Shown here one piece after another: positions 1 to 10,864 of a stretch of 64,000 nt of DNA. The DNA lies in contig OW203727.1 of assembly GCA_934045075.1 (NCBI GenBank), positions 12,253,501-12,317,500 on the forward strand, given 5' to 3'. The notes under the pieces were generated by a model that was given only the letters and a program-made list of their open reading frames with translations, ran no database searches and was not told the origin of the DNA. The position numbers were made by a program, and so were the translations under genes. Positions within the stretch are counted from its first letter, which is position 1; every line of letters begins with the position of its first letter. This stretch comes from Yponomeuta sedellus (taxonomy: Eukaryota; Arthropoda; Insecta; Lepidoptera; Yponomeutidae).

Positions 1-124
1 TTTTCTCAGTTATATAAATTTGTGAAATAGTAATAGCAATATCACTCAATAACGGAGATGTTAAACATCGTGAGGAAACCTTAGTTTCTGAGGAGTTCAA
101 AAACCTCAGCTCTTGAAATGGCCA

Positions 125-205
125 ATTCACGGTGGATCGCGATGGACGCGTGATAATTAAGTCTATACTCTCTCTTTCTGAGAGAAGGTCTGTGCTCAAC
201 CTTAT
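125..205 (-). repeat. LINE 3' tail fragment, family L
   Basis: Reverse-strand copy of a tail recurring at 2300, 10105, 37025, 47905, 57140 and 58205. The shared landmarks are a purine/pyrimidine 'ctctctctttctgagagaag' block next to a 'cacgcgtg' motif. No coding remains. I take it as an untranslated LINE 3' end; the clade is not determined. Confidence 0.5.
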
Positions 206-408
206 GAAGACACTATGAAGTTTTTTAAGGATGATGCTCACCATCTAAGTGGCGGTGACGGTTGCAGTGGCGGTCCATACAAACTTTATTCATTGCAGAA
301 GTATTGACAGTAACCGTTTAAGAAAACGATCTGAGGAAACTCGTGGCTTGGTTGGCTCCGGAGGTACTGACTTGTCTTTTCTGTGGGCTAGGCAAACTAA
401 GTGGTCAA

Positions 409-749
409 TTTTAAAAACCTATTTAGAGGCTAAAAATTCCACCCATGTACAATTCAAATTCCGATGTTAACACCTAACTGCAAAGTAGGTAGTCGGGGCT
501 GTAAGTGATGCAATCTACTTCAGCCAGATGTCGCTGCCTGTACGTAATACAGAGAATAGTGTAAAGAGGTTCGAAATTTCACTGATGCCGGTGAGTCGCC
601 CATTAGCTCAGTTGGATAGAGCGCTGGCACGGATAGCCAGAGGTCGCGGGTTCGAATCCCGGCCTCTAGCCTCCTCCTTTAGCCTCTAAATAGGTTTTTA
701 AAATTGTCCTTAGCACGGGTTAGTGCATTAAAAATAAAAATAGTGTAAT
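409..749 (+). mobile_element. SINE-I copy 1 (tRNA-like SINE with foldback 5' end)
   Basis: An 11-bp target-site duplication, taagtggtcaa, flanks it at 398-408 and 750-760. The element opens with an inverted copy of its own tail (409-449), then the body, then a tRNA-like domain from 598 to about 663. That domain has an A-box-like tagctcagttgg and a B-box-like ggttcgaatcc. A tail (cctctaaataggttttta) and 'gtccttagcacgggttagtg' follow. The 3' acceptor side of the tRNA-like part is altered here. The head resembles eukaryotic tRNA-Ile (known family resemblance), but the anticodon loop lacks U33, so it is not a working tRNA gene. Confidence 0.8.
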
Positions 750-789
750 TAAGTGGTCAAGGTGGTATAGGTGCTGCGCTAGTCAATCT

Positions 790-866
790 AAAAAATAATG
801 TCCCAGACATTGCAGCGTCTGAGTGGTCCCTTCACTCATCTAGAGCGAGTGAAGGTGAAACTGGAC
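790..866. repeat. Foldback fragment, family F
   Basis: Contains 'gcagcgtctgagtggtccc' followed by a diverged inverted partner (ttcactcatctagagcgagtgaa). The same words occur at 12036-12115 and in the large palindrome at 31832-31988, so this is a decayed member of that foldback family. Confidence 0.55.
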
Positions 867-879
867 ACTGTTTAAAACA

Positions 880-1182
880 TTCTCATTAGATAGATAGACA
901 GAGAACACTTTATTGCACAACCAAAAAAATATTAAGTACCTAGATGCAAAGGCCAAAAGTGAGCTATTTATATAGACTTATGTATATGTAAAAATAATTT
1001 TGTACGTTTGTACACCTACTTCCTTCTCCAATATATTAGTCCAGTCTATCCAAAGGTTGTCTGGAAGGGATCACGTTTAGTGATAAGGCCGCCGTCTGTA
1101 CTCTTAGGTTAAGAAATATCTGTGTAATTTCCATTTTTATGTACAATAAGGTGTTCTCTCTCTATCTATCTATCTATCTATA
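880..1182. repeat. Inverted pair of LINE 3' ends
   Basis: A reverse-strand end (agataga..., then aacactttattgcacaacc, 889-925) faces a forward-strand end (1050-1182) reading 'ggttgtctggaagggatcac', then gtacaataaggtgttctc and (TATC)n. The outer arms pair over about 35 bp. The same back-to-back arrangement occurs at 42779-43035 and 53393-53631. Confidence 0.6.
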
Positions 1183-1183
1183 G

Positions 1184-1232
1184 ACCGCTACCGTCACCGC
1201 CACCGTCACCGCTACCGAAACCGCCACCGCCG
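1184..1232. repeat. CCGCCACCGTCA-type simple repeat
   Basis: Imperfect trinucleotide/hexanucleotide run of accgcc, accgtc and accgaa units. A reverse-complement-like run (ggcggtgacggttgcagtgg) lies at 251-270. Confidence 0.7.
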
Positions 1233-1727
1233 CATATTTCCTTCAACCTTTAATGTTTTCCTGGTGCACCTGCAAAAAATAATACTCTACTTTATTCTAC
1301 AAAGTAAATTCATAAGACATCAAGAGGGAAGAGGTAAGGAAATTAATATTCAACAGAAAAAAATTGCTTTTCAGAAGCAGCTACCAATCTACGGGTATTT
1401 TACCCGACTGCCAAAGCAAAAGGTTTATAGCCTGAAGAAGAAGAAGAAGATGTAAAGACAAATTTTATAGCAACTACTTTGGTCAATTATAAGGCTTAGA
1501 ATTTAGCTCAGCCTTACAATTTGCTTACTCACTAAAGTTAATTTAAAATAGAGTAGCAAGGAAAACTTCCTAATTCTATACAGGAAAACGTTCCTAGGAG
1601 ACTGCATAGTCTAACGTTCGGAGTAATTACAAAGTGCACTCACAGATTTCGGCAAAATCATGTAAATAATGCTTGTCCACAGTGCCATGTACATACAAGC
1701 ATTCGTTTCAGCACTATACCTTCTCAT

Positions 1728-2010
1728 CCTACTAATATTATAAAGTAAAAGTTTGTATGTATGTATTGATGTTTGTTATTCGATTACGCCAGAACATTTT
1801 GAAATGGATACCTAGTTTGAATTGTAACGTTCATTAAGCCGCAGTTTCTGTGCTACTTTGAATAAAAAAAAAACAATTGAACGGATAAAATTCGGCACAG
1901 ACAGATTATAGTCTGGAGTAGCACGTAGACTACTTTTTATTTCGTAAAAATACATTTAAAAGTTTCTTCGCGAACAAAGTCGTGGGTAGCAGCTGTTTTA
2001 CTATATCGTT
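1728..2010 (+). mobile_element. Helitron-like non-autonomous element (degenerate, interrupted)
   Basis: Starts tcatcctactaatattataa and ends near 'cgaacaaagtcgtgggtagc'. This matches, in opposite orientation, the better preserved element at 51483-51729, whose ends obey the Helitron rule (5' TC, 3' CTAG, inserted between A and T). Here the terminal CTAG has decayed. A family-Z fragment is inserted inside it (1805-1875). The long reverse-strand open frame across 1930-2319 runs through this repeat and I do not regard it as a gene. Confidence 0.5.
1805..1876 (+). repeat. LINE 3' end, family Z, with A-rich tail
   Basis: Reads ttgaattgtaacgttcatta then gtttctgtgctactttgaat followed by ten A residues. 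Longer reverse-strand relatives lie at 35400-35641 and 61773-62035. It is inserted in the Helitron-like element 1728-2010. Confidence 0.65.
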
Positions 2011-2299
2011 CTCATTATCTATCTCTAATAAGTTGTCCCGTACATCCACTCTTTGCCCCTGGTAGTTCGCAATTCTTATAAGTTTGTAAAAAAAACTTTG
2101 TACAAAAAATCTAAGTAGCGTCTCCCATGAAAAAAAATGTAATACGTACGTATAGTATTCATATAGTGTGTAGTGTACTCGTAATAGCTTAAACACCAAG
2201 ATTATTCGCCGCAGATTTATACTACAGCGCCACCGATTTGAATAGCAATAAGCTCTTAGAATGTTTTGTGATTGATATAAATCTATCAGCGCTTTAAAT

Positions 2300-2390
2300 T
2301 GCCAATCCCCGGTGGGCACGCGTGGTAATTAAGCTCATACTATCTCTCTCTAAGAGAAGACCTGTGCTCTGCAGTGGGACATTTATAGCT
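2300..2390 (-). repeat. LINE 3' tail fragment, family L
   Basis: Reverse-strand copy with 'ggcacgcgtggtaattaag', tctctctctaagagaagac and 'ctgcagtgggac'. Together these are the diagnostic pieces of family L. Confidence 0.6.
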
Positions 2391-2399
2391 TAAATAAAA

Positions 2400-3100
2400 T
2401 ATAGCCTTTAAGCATAGGCTACATAAAAAACTGTCCTCAGCCATCTTTTTCGTGGCGTGCCTTGGTGGAGATCTACATCCAGTAGAATATTTATTTCCTT
2501 AATAAGTCTACTCATATCTGTAGACTAGTCAGGAGATTAGGGGCCTAATTATGCGCAGTATTAAATTTTCAGTTGGACTGATATTTTAAACTAAAACTAA
2601 AATGACACAACAAAATGTAATTTTCTACTATTCCGTCATTTAAGGCCTGCAGTGGCTCTTAGCGTCCCCTAAATTACTCGAAAATGAATTTTGTAAGTTA
2701 CAACGACCTTTCATTAACAAACTTGAATTGTGTTAGAGGAAGAAATACGAGCGAACTTCGAACATTGAGCGTTAGGGGAATCCGAACGCGCCTGGAATTG
2801 TCAGATTTAGTACCAAGTTATCTCAAAGAATTCTTAATTACGCAAATGTCACTTATTTTTGTGACATAAATCTAAAACAAGAGGGTGATAATTACAACAA
2901 TTTGTACCAACTGACTTTTTTTTCTTCGGCATTTTAAAGTATAGTTATTGTCTATTAACTAGAACGTGGATGCATACTACTAACATAGCTCTTAAATATA
3001 GCGTCAAGATTAATCACTTAAATTATCTTACATAGTAAAATCTATTCCCAAAAAAAATTTAAGGCGCTTTGGGCAGCTAACTAGGGCCACCAATAGAAAA
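2400..3100. other. No recognisable feature
   Basis: A+T-rich sequence with no repeat that I can match elsewhere in the window. A 61-codon open frame at 2684 has no recognisable motif and is probably chance. Confidence 0.5.
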
Positions 3101-3110
3101 AAAAATCATA

Positions 3111-3356
3111 CATTGTTTTATAGTATGTTTTATCTAAAAGTGTACATCAGAAATATTAACAACTGTGACGACTATTTTAGAACTTACAGATTAGAACTTT
3201 AATAGATTTCCGCATAAAACGGCCGTTTTTGTCGAAAAGTGAATACAGTCCTTGGTTGTTGATTTAGTTTCAAGACTGTAGGTTCTAAAAATAGTTGTTA
3301 CAGTTGTTAAGATTTCTCATGTTCACTTTTAAATAAAAACGTATTATAACACAAAT
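3111..3356. mobile_element. Foldback MITE-like element with ~72-bp arms
   Basis: Left arm (3117-3189) and right arm (3275-3350) are inverted copies with about 10-12 differences. For example, aacaactgtgacgactattt pairs with the complement of 'aatagttgttacagttgtta'. The spacer is about 85 bp. The element encodes no protein. The superfamily is unknown because no clear target duplication is visible. Confidence 0.7.
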
Positions 3357-3375
3357 TATTGATCACCTTAAGGTG

Positions 3376-3590
3376 GTTATGTTTGCGAATATACGAATTC
3401 ATATGTATTTACAGCCATCGTGCTTTTACGGAAGCTTTTGAGGTAGTTATGTTTGCGAATGTATGAATTCACATGTAGCTATTTACAGCCATCGTGCTTT
3501 TATGGAAGTAATTTTATTATGTTTGCGAATGTATGAATTCACATGTATTTACAGCCATCGTGCTTTTATGGAAGTAATTCTATTCAAATA
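3376..3590. repeat. Tandem repeat, 70 bp x 3
   Basis: 'gtttgcgaat' recurs at 3381, 3451 and 3521, exactly 70 bp apart. Each unit continues into 'tttacagccatcgtgctttt'. Units 2 and 3 are closest, while unit 1 differs at several bases. Confidence 0.9.
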
Positions 3591-3894
3591 CAATGGAACT
3601 AACCAATGAACATAAATACCTACAGTCTTACAAAACGACATGTATGGATACAAACATCGGGTCGTGCATGTGACACTTCGGTACGACACTCCCTAGCCAC
3701 ACAGCGCACTGTTCCCCTGGGAGCCTAACGCCGAAAGTCTACAGACAAGTGTAAACAACGGAACCCTGACTGGAGTTTTGGCAGCAACAGCAGCAGGGCA
3801 CTGGACGATATATCACGACACTATGACAAACACTAGCCTAGCATAACACGGGAATAAGCAGAGGGGCATTAAATTTATACACAACATCAGATAC

Positions 3895-4035
3895 TTTATA
3901 CTTGTACTTTATTGCACACATAAAAAGAAAGCACAAAATTATAAAAATAAAAAAGTGTACATGGCGAGCTTATTTCATTAGAAATCTTTCCCAGCCAACC
4001 CTTGATGTGGTAACACGGAAATTATAAACGTGGGA
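3895..4035 (-). repeat. LINE/SINE 3' end, family T
   Basis: Begins actttattgcacacataaaa, continues 'gtgtacatggcgagcttatt' and ends near 'cccagccaaccc'. Relatives lie at 45404-45530, 54350-54455, 18968-19060 and 20525-20560. Orientation is inferred from the A-rich start of the opposite strand. Confidence 0.6.
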
Positions 4036-5178
4036 GAGAAAGAGATCGTTAAGATGACATATAAAATTTATTGTGCTCTATTGGTCTTTTTAAGTAAAGT
4101 AAGTGTTCTCTTTCTATCTATCTAATGTAAAAGTATGAAAAAGGAGGCAAATAGTAAATAGGTTTAAAATAATGGAATTCATTTAGCATTTCGACAAAAT
4201 AATACGAAAATCAATTTATTCATTACAGCGCAGAAACTGTACCTAAATGAACGTCACAAATTAATCATAAAAAAATAATCATAGCTTATAGTTAGTCATT
4301 AAGAACTGTCCATGTTTATGTAAGCTGCAAGTTTCCCAAAAAGAAATAAATAAATAAAATAATAATGTCCATTTCAAGCAAGTTCGTAGATCATGGTTAT
4401 GGAGATAAAATTGACAAGAAAACTCTATAATTATAATCTTAGCTATGCTCGCCTTAAGACGGAGTGAAAGTCACTTTATAATTATTATACTCCTGTCAAA
4501 AAACAAGTTGCAAATCCACCTCAAAAGGTTTTTTGTAAATTATTAAATTAATGTATTCGTAAAATAATTATTTGTATTCGTAAATTAATTAATTATTTGT
4601 AAATTAATGTACCTATTCTTTTAACAAAAGTTTCAGACAGAATACAGAATATCCTTCAAATGTCGAATTAATTCATTAGTCAACTAATCCAAGAATGTTG
4701 AATAGGTTCATTCGGCTTCAAATATAGAATCGACTTTTATTCGGATTCAGCGCACCGCATGGATCAAGCAATATTAGTTTTCACGTAATATTGACCACGC
4801 AGTTTGAAGGAAAATTTAAAGGCAAAATTACACTCGACTGAACATTCACCTGAATGAGTCCTCTGATATCACCTTTAGACGAACTGGAGGAGCGCATCTT
4901 GTTACAGAAACATTTTAATAATAACATGAAATGCTATTGTATAATAGATTAGATGTCTTCCGTTTTGTTTGGACAGGCAAATAACTCCATTTTGTTAATA
5001 CTAGCACAGAAACAACACGCATCACTGCAGAGCAAAGGCTATTCTCAGAGACTATGGCCTAGAGAAAGGGAGATAAGGTCCTTAAATGTGTTGTTCAAAT
5101 TCAGCTAGGACTTAGCTTTGTGGTATTGTGTAAATGTCAAGAACACGATATACTATAATATGACTAGTATATAAAATT

Positions 5179-5530
5179 TGCTCGTAGCCCCGGCTGCCTG
5201 AGTGATCTTAAAAGATCACGAAGGTTAAGCAACACAGGTCGCGTTCAGTGCATGGATGGACGACCGTCTATGACTAACGCTAGTGGCATTTTTCCGAGCG
5301 GTTCCGCGCTTCGCAAGGCACGTTCAGCAGTTGGTGCCGGCTGCCGTCGACAGATAGCAGTCGTTCAGCCAAGTCAGAGGGCTTAGAGCGGCTTGAAAAC
5401 TTCTGACAGTAAGACCAGCCACTAGTTTTGCAAACCTTCACCAATCCGCACTTGGCCCCCGTGGTGAAGTATGGCCTACACCTTCTTTAGGGAAGATACC
5501 CGTGCCCCGCGATGGGGACAAAATGGGTTG
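5179..5530 (+). mobile_element. SINE-5S copy, subfamily a (5S rRNA-derived head)
   Basis: Flanked by ataaaatt at 5171-5178 and 5531-5538. The head (gatcacgaaggttaagcaac, then 'atggatggacgaccgtc') is recognisably the internal promoter half of 5S rRNA. It differs from the other copies in its first 35 bases (ctgcctgagtgatctt). The body has the conserved 'cgcttcgcaaggcacgtt' block, and the end reads 'ggggacaaaatgggttgat'. Confidence 0.8.
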
Positions 5531-5845
5531 ATAAAATTCTTGTGTTTCAATGTTTGTAGTCAAACCTCTCCGAAACGGCTTCAATGGTTTTTTTCTAAAA
5601 TTCTGTGTGTATTATTGTTAGACCTGAGAATAGGTCGTAGAAATATGACAAAATAACGTTTCAAGAACTTTTTTGGAAGAACCTTGAAACTATTGTAGAC
5701 ACAACAATAAACTTACATTTTTAATGTTACGTTTAGCAAAAGTAAGAACTTCGTTCATGTTTTTTTATATATTTAAGAAATCCCTCAATATTTAATATTA
5801 AGAACAGACGATCTTATTTATAAAAACATGAATCTTGTAATACAC

Positions 5846-5909
5846 ACTCCTCCTACCTCCTCTTTCCTTTTTATAACACTTCTTCTACCTCCTCTTTCCT
5901 TTTTATGTA
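5846..5909. repeat. Tandem duplication, 32 bp x 2
   Basis: The pyrimidine-rich unit 'ctacctcctctttccttttt' is repeated with a period of 32 bp. Confidence 0.8.
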
Positions 5910-6560
5910 AAATTGTACAGAAAAAGGTTGTATGTGGGGGCCAACGAAGTTTTATCAGGTTTCGATAGTTAAGAACGAAAATGTTGGCCCTATCAATGTG
6001 AGCAGATACTTTAAAAGATTGAGACTTTAAAAGAAGCATTTTAGGTTTCTAATTTTAAGATTTTTGGGCTAAATTATTTTAGGATCTACGGTTCTCGTGC
6101 AATTTTAACAGTGACCCAACTGATTAAATTGAAAGTCTTCATTGCGTATTTGACAGATATGTTCAAAAACTTTAATTAAATTTACCTGCAAAAGGGCCTA
6201 TAATAAAACCTAGGGGTGTAACTTTAGATTTTAGTTTGTGCATTTTTCCCAGTATCCAAACTTATCACAAGCTTGACAGAATGTCTTAATGAGGAGTTCA
6301 GACACACGTCACACGATTTTCTATCAATTCATAAAGTACACCCAACTTTAATTGGTGTGCTATCCCTCGTATTAAGATATAAGGACATTTTTTTATTGTC
6401 AATTCCTTTATTCGCGTTGTTGAGATTACGGCACATTATTAATATTTAATTTAAAATTTACTAAGTGTATAGTAATATTATTAAATAAAACAGAGGAAAA
6501 TCTCGTAGTAGGGTCATTTCAGCCGCAGGACTGATAATAGTTGTGGTAGACTGGTTCTCT
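5910..6560. other. No recognisable feature
   Basis: A+T-rich sequence without coding signature or any repeat that I could match within the window. Confidence 0.45.
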
Positions 6561-6569
6561 AGTGGAGAC

Positions 6570-6976
6570 TGCGAATCGGCAAACATAGCGTAGGACTGTG
6601 ACCAGGTGAAGCGACGACATTTGCAAAGCGGTGGACAGTGACTGGAAGAAGAGCCGAAGATCGGGCTCAGTGGCGTGTATTGGGAGAGGCTTACGTCCAA
6701 TAAAAATAAAAAAATAAAATAGCCTTTATTTACACTCTCATAGATAACACTATAGCAGGATCTTGATTTGGTTAGTAGGTATGTTAATTTCTTAGAGCTA
6801 CAATAAAATAACAATTCGTTAATAATTTACACTTATCAACTTCAGGGTGCCCATAAACGGGTGTAGGCCTCCTCCATCTGAGTCTAGATCACCCTATCTC
6901 GGGCATTGCTCGTCCAACATCTACCTACCATCTACCTACGTCCAGTAGTGGACTGAAAAAACGACTGACTACAGAA
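6570..6976 (+). mobile_element. LINE 3' end split by a second retroposon
   Basis: The host sequence reads ggaagaagagccgaagatcg, then ctcagtggcgtgtattggg. It breaks at 6699 and resumes at 6945 with gtagtggactgaaaaaacga. The deduced residues W-K-K-S-R-R-S-G-S-V-A resemble the very end of lepidopteran LINE ORF2 proteins (recognition, not searched). Confidence 0.55.
6700..6936 (-). mobile_element. Retroposon inserted with 8-bp target duplication
   Basis: 'tacgtcca' is present on both sides (6692-6699 and 6937-6944). The reverse strand ends aaataaaggctattttattt plus an A-rich tail, so the insert lies on the minus strand. At 237 bp it encodes nothing and is probably a truncated LINE 3' end. Confidence 0.7.
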
Positions 6977-7029
6977 GCCAAAACGCGTGGAGCGCATTGT
7001 CTTTATTTATGCAAAGCAAATCCACGAAA

Positions 7030-7336
7030 TTAAAGTTGTATCGAGAACACTGTTTCTTTCACAATGTCTATGTTCAACCTGATAGTTTTAAAAAAACGTA
7101 TAAAAGCGTGTTGTAGACCGTATTTAAATGAGCCCTGTGTTGTTATCAATTCTGAAAACCAGGCATGTAAATGTTTTGCCTGTGACGTCCAAACAATGTT
7201 AATTAATAATATCCCACCAAACTTTATGGTTTGTGGGCAGTTCCAGCTGTTTTCAGCGCATTTATACATCAATAATGTCCACAATTTAGATTGTTACCAC
7301 AAGACTGATCACACAAACATTGCCAAGTCTAAATAA
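7030..7336. other. Unresolved segment, open on both strands
   Basis: A forward frame (7064-7336, 90 codons) and a reverse frame (7030-7284, 84 codons) overlap. The forward product would be Cys-rich (CKCFACDVQT). I recognise no family, and overlapping frames of this size are expected by chance. It could be a transposon coding relic. Confidence 0.2.
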
Positions 7337-8121
7337 TTGGCCTCTTATTCCAGATTCAGCAATTAGAGGTCAATGATGATGTTGGTTCAAGAGTATTAGT
7401 TTTCGATTTATCTTAGACCTTTTGGTTTATCTTAGATGAATGTTGAATTCTAATCGTCCATTTAATAAAAGTAAAACGTTTTTCTTATTTTTCTATCTAG
7501 ACTAGATGCACGTGAAATGGAGTGCGTCACTAAACTTTTTCGCAAAGTTTGCTACGCAAAGGTTCGTCGCAATGTCCTCTCTATACACTAAGGTCTGAAC
7601 TGAATAAAGTGGTTTTCTCCTAATTAGTTGTTGCGAAATTTGGGCTATTATGAGAGAAAAATAATCTTCTTCTTTACGTCGTATCCTCATGACTGAGGGA
7701 TGTGATGGGCATGGAATTTTAAGCTATGAGCTACGCCCGCCACTGAAAAATAAAACTTTTGAATAAATAAATGAAAGCGCCATTTTGGGATGTATAAATC
7801 TGTTTCTTTATCACTTAAATATGTGCTCTACAAATTTTACTTATATTTCATGAGCAGTTTATTTTTATAAGGCATGTAAGTACCTAACGCAATTTTCAGT
7901 TATTCAAAAGGATAAATATTTCAAATATTTCGAACCCCGTGCATTATAACCCGGCGGAATTATCTAGGTACCTCGGGATATGGTAATTCTGATGGTGACC
8001 GACATACCTATAGATGTTTCTGACGCGTAGTTCGTACACTGGCGCTTCTTCATAACCTGATTAATTGTGTACGTCATTGTGGTGGTATTACCACTATTCA
8101 ATGATCTCGTAAGTACTACAC

Positions 8122-8460
8122 ATTATTGGATTGTTACCGGATAAATTTACTAGGCTTTTTGTCGGAAGAGTCCTAACTTAGTCTAGTCGGAAGTCTAGTA
8201 AGCTTATTTGGTAACAATGGGATACATTTCTTTATCATAATTTTTTCTTCCTAATTTTCGTTGTCATAATGAATATCGCATAATTATTTTGTTTTTTCAT
8301 AATGATACTTTTGCATTTCTTTGGCTTTAAATTATGCGAAAACAGTTATGCGTATAGTTTGTATGGGTAAATGTAATTATGCGTGAAAACGTTATTCATA
8401 ATTAGAATATTACAAAAGTCGTTATGCGATCGAATATGGACCCGGTAACAATCCAATAAT
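8122..8460. mobile_element. MITE-like element with perfect 19-bp terminal inverted repeats
   Basis: attattggattgttaccgg at 8122-8140 is matched exactly by its complement at 8442-8460. The interior (about 300 bp) is A+T-rich with recurring 'ttatgcg' words and no open frame. I see no unambiguous target duplication, so the superfamily is open. Confidence 0.7.
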
Positions 8461-9014
8461 CGTGTTTTTTAAATAAGACCGTTGTTATTTTTAGGGAATT
8501 TGAAAAGTCTCAGATTATTGAGTCGCTGAGGGATGCAATCATGAATCTCAGTGCCTGCCCCCATTTCCGTGTTGAGATGAGTAATGCCACGTTTCCCTGC
8601 TTAGTTCCGGCGAAAACGATTCATTGTGCGCGGAAATCTTATGGCGCTCTTTCCGTGTGTGTACGGATCGGTTTTCCGCCAACCCGGCTGATGTAGATCT
8701 CTACTTAAGTATGTACGTACACAGAGAATTGTAATGTATAAGTGCAAGCTTAGCTAAAACGGAAACTTAAGCAAGTATAGTTTGTGTTAGCATGAGCTGT
8801 TTCAGTTTGTAAAAACAAACTGAAATAGAAGGTTGTGTCTCAACTAGCAAGAAGTATACTAGTACTAGTATTGTTACTCGAAGTCAGGATATTTCTACTG
8901 TCGATAGCTGCCCCCTATTCTCCTTTCGAATGCTTCGATGCTTTCACGGTTAACACGCTTTGACCATCGGTTTCATTTCCGCTAGAGGCTGCCGTGCTAG
9001 ATGAGTATAAATGA

Positions 9015-9105
9015 CCTCAGTTCGGATGTATTTCCATGTTTGTGATGTTCTTGCCTGGTTACCATATCACTGGTATGCTAGTTTAGGACCAGGACAACTT
9101 TAGCT
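9015..9105 (+). repeat. SINE-V body fragment
   Basis: 'catgtttgtgatgttcttgc', then ctggttaccatatcactggt and atgctagtttaggaccagg. The same sequence occurs in the SINE-V copies at 45605-45815 and 48190-48430. Confidence 0.55.
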
Positions 9106-9639
9106 ATTGTGTTTTGTGGAAGATATTATTTTTATAATTTTCATAAAACATGTCTTCGCATGTTTCATATCAGGTGCTTTGTGTAAAATAAAGAAAAATT
9201 CTTCTCTTGTCTTAAGTAGTTTTCATCCAGTGAAGCAGTTTCTGAGTAAAGCTGCTGATCATGATGTCACCTGTGCATCCGAAACCTACACTGAAATATT
9301 CCATCGGTTGTTTATTAGGTAGATACACTCTTTCATCTGACATTTTTTTGCATAGCATTAATTTTCTAATGACTAAATATCCTAAATTGCATTTAGCAAC
9401 GTAGGTACGGATCCGGGATAAAGAACCCCAAGCGGACATCACGTGGACATCACAGAAGAGCCACTAAGCGTGTAGATACATAATTATAAGACACACACGC
9501 GGGTACAACGCTTGCAAATTTTATCACAATTAACGAAACGAAGAAAGCATACAGCGAAACAGTCATACATTGCACAGCATATATTGAAAGCAAAAAACAT
9601 GGAAAAATTCTCATACAAGATACGGTAATGTACCTATTG

Positions 9640-9745
9640 GTGAGAAACGTAATAACTTAGGTGTGACTCAGCATGTGCTGAAAGTTTGGGGAAAACTTCA
9701 GCGCTGATATTCTGCCGGTACCCGGTGTGAATGGCATGCAGTATT
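9640..9745 (-). repeat. Interspersed repeat, family Q
   Basis: Reverse complement of the repeat seen at 39157-39270 and 46140-46275. Shared words are 'gtgactcagcat' and 'cttcagcgctgatattctg'. Function unknown. Confidence 0.55.
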
Positions 9746-9841
9746 AAATAATGGTATGTCAGGTTGGTGATAGTAGATGTAAGTTGCGTATTAATAATAA
9801 ATCGTATTTAATCGTGTAAAATGCCCTCCGGGATTGTCTGT

Positions 9842-10070
9842 ACGTAAAGCTTGAGTGGTCGTCCCGGCAGCGACCAATGCATAAAAATAAAATCTGTGCC
9901 TCTGCGCACCGAATTATGGCATTCCGCGGCGTCCAAGTGTTGGAATGATATTCCTCCTCCAGGTTCTGAAGCGCCTAGTAGATTTGCCTTTGGGCACAAC
10001 CTTAAGGCATGTTTGCATGAGCAGCAGATTCTTTCTTATCCCACCATAACTTCTCGCCGCAGGTGACTGA
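9842..10070 (+). pseudogene. Non-LTR retrotransposon ORF2 C-terminal remnant
   Basis: Forward frame 9851-10066 reads VPLRTELWHSAASKCWNDIP, then FAFGHNLKACLHEQQ. This pattern (basic start, W-N-x-I/L-P, then an F-x-x-x-L-K tail) is what I know from the extreme C-termini of LINE ORF2 proteins, for example CR1/L2-like. No reverse-transcriptase catalytic motif is present, so only the tail survives. The reverse frame at 9808-9999 is its shadow. The clade call is tentative. Confidence 0.5.
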
Positions 10071-10104
10071 CAATGTGATCGCATCATAACCATTAATTAA
10101 CATA

Positions 10105-10190
10105 ATAAATATATTATGTATATAGCCTAAAAACGTTCCACTGCAGGGCACAGACCTTCTCCCAGAGAGAGAGTATGGGAGAGTACCTAT
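10105..10190 (+). repeat. LINE 3' tail fragment, family L
   Basis: atatagcctaaaaacgttcc, then ctgcagggcacagaccttct and 'cccagagagagagtatggg'. Confidence 0.6.
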
Positions 10191-10459
10191 GCAAATAAGT
10201 GATTTTCTTCGTGATATAAAAATTATAGGTATGATCGAATGTCAGGGGGAAAACTATAATGATAATTTAATTCATATAGTGTGATTTAGTTTCTAGGGCA
10301 ACCATTTCTATTGTTCTAGCAGAAGATTTATATAGTGCACCTTGAATGTAACATAATTTGGCAGAGACAAATGAATCACGAATATCGGGAGCACTTCTAC
10401 CTTTACATAAGTTCTTTAAATCAAAGGTTGATCAGCTGTAAACCGTATTCTAGAAATAG

Positions 10460-10545
10460 AGCATACTCATCCTGGTCCTAAACTAAGGTATCCTAACAGT
10501 ACATGATCATAATATATAACCTGTACAAAGCCGAGATGCTCGAAT
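10460..10545 (-). repeat. SINE-V body fragment
   Basis: catcctggtcctaaactaag then gtatcctaacag, the reverse complement of the fragment at 9015-9105. Confidence 0.5.
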
Positions 10546-10559
10546 TTTTTGAGGAATAG

Positions 10560-10800
10560 TCCGTCAAGTTTTTGCTCCAATTATTCCCACACTCCACGTG
10601 GCAGAAAACCGTACGCTGTGGAAACTGACGGTCAAAATCACGATCGTGGAATCGTTATCTCCAGTCCCGAGGCAACGTAGAAGAAGAGGATTCTTACTCT
10701 GTTTAGGCACACATACAACTACGGGATCCGCACTTAAAGAAAAAAAAAGACGAAAAATAACAATTATTTTAACCACTGTACACACGCCACAATAACAAGA
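10560..10800. other. Unresolved segment with overlapping open frames
   Basis: A 112-codon reverse frame (10564-10902) and a 65-codon forward frame (10598-10795, basic) overlap. Neither shows a motif that I recognise. The 3' part of the reverse frame enters a family-Q repeat, which argues against a gene. Confidence 0.25.
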
Positions 10801-10864
10801 CAAACTTAATACATTAGGTTCTACATAATATTTAAAAAAAATAAAAGAACAGTAAAGGCTGCGG

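Noticed and set aside
598..668. Apparent tRNA genes (this and seven similar sites, e.g. 43667-43738, 38877-38948).
   Set aside because: They show boxes A and B, but the anticodon loop lacks U33 and the acceptor arm is imperfect. Each is embedded in the same repeated body and tail, with target duplications. They are SINE parts.
1930..2319. 129-codon reverse frame.
   Set aside because: Crosses the end of a Helitron-like repeat and a family-L LINE tail. Chance opening in A+T-rich repeats.
5205..5265. 5S rRNA gene fragments.
   Set aside because: Only the internal promoter half resembles 5S rRNA. The flanking body is shared by all copies, and target duplications are present, so they are SINE heads.
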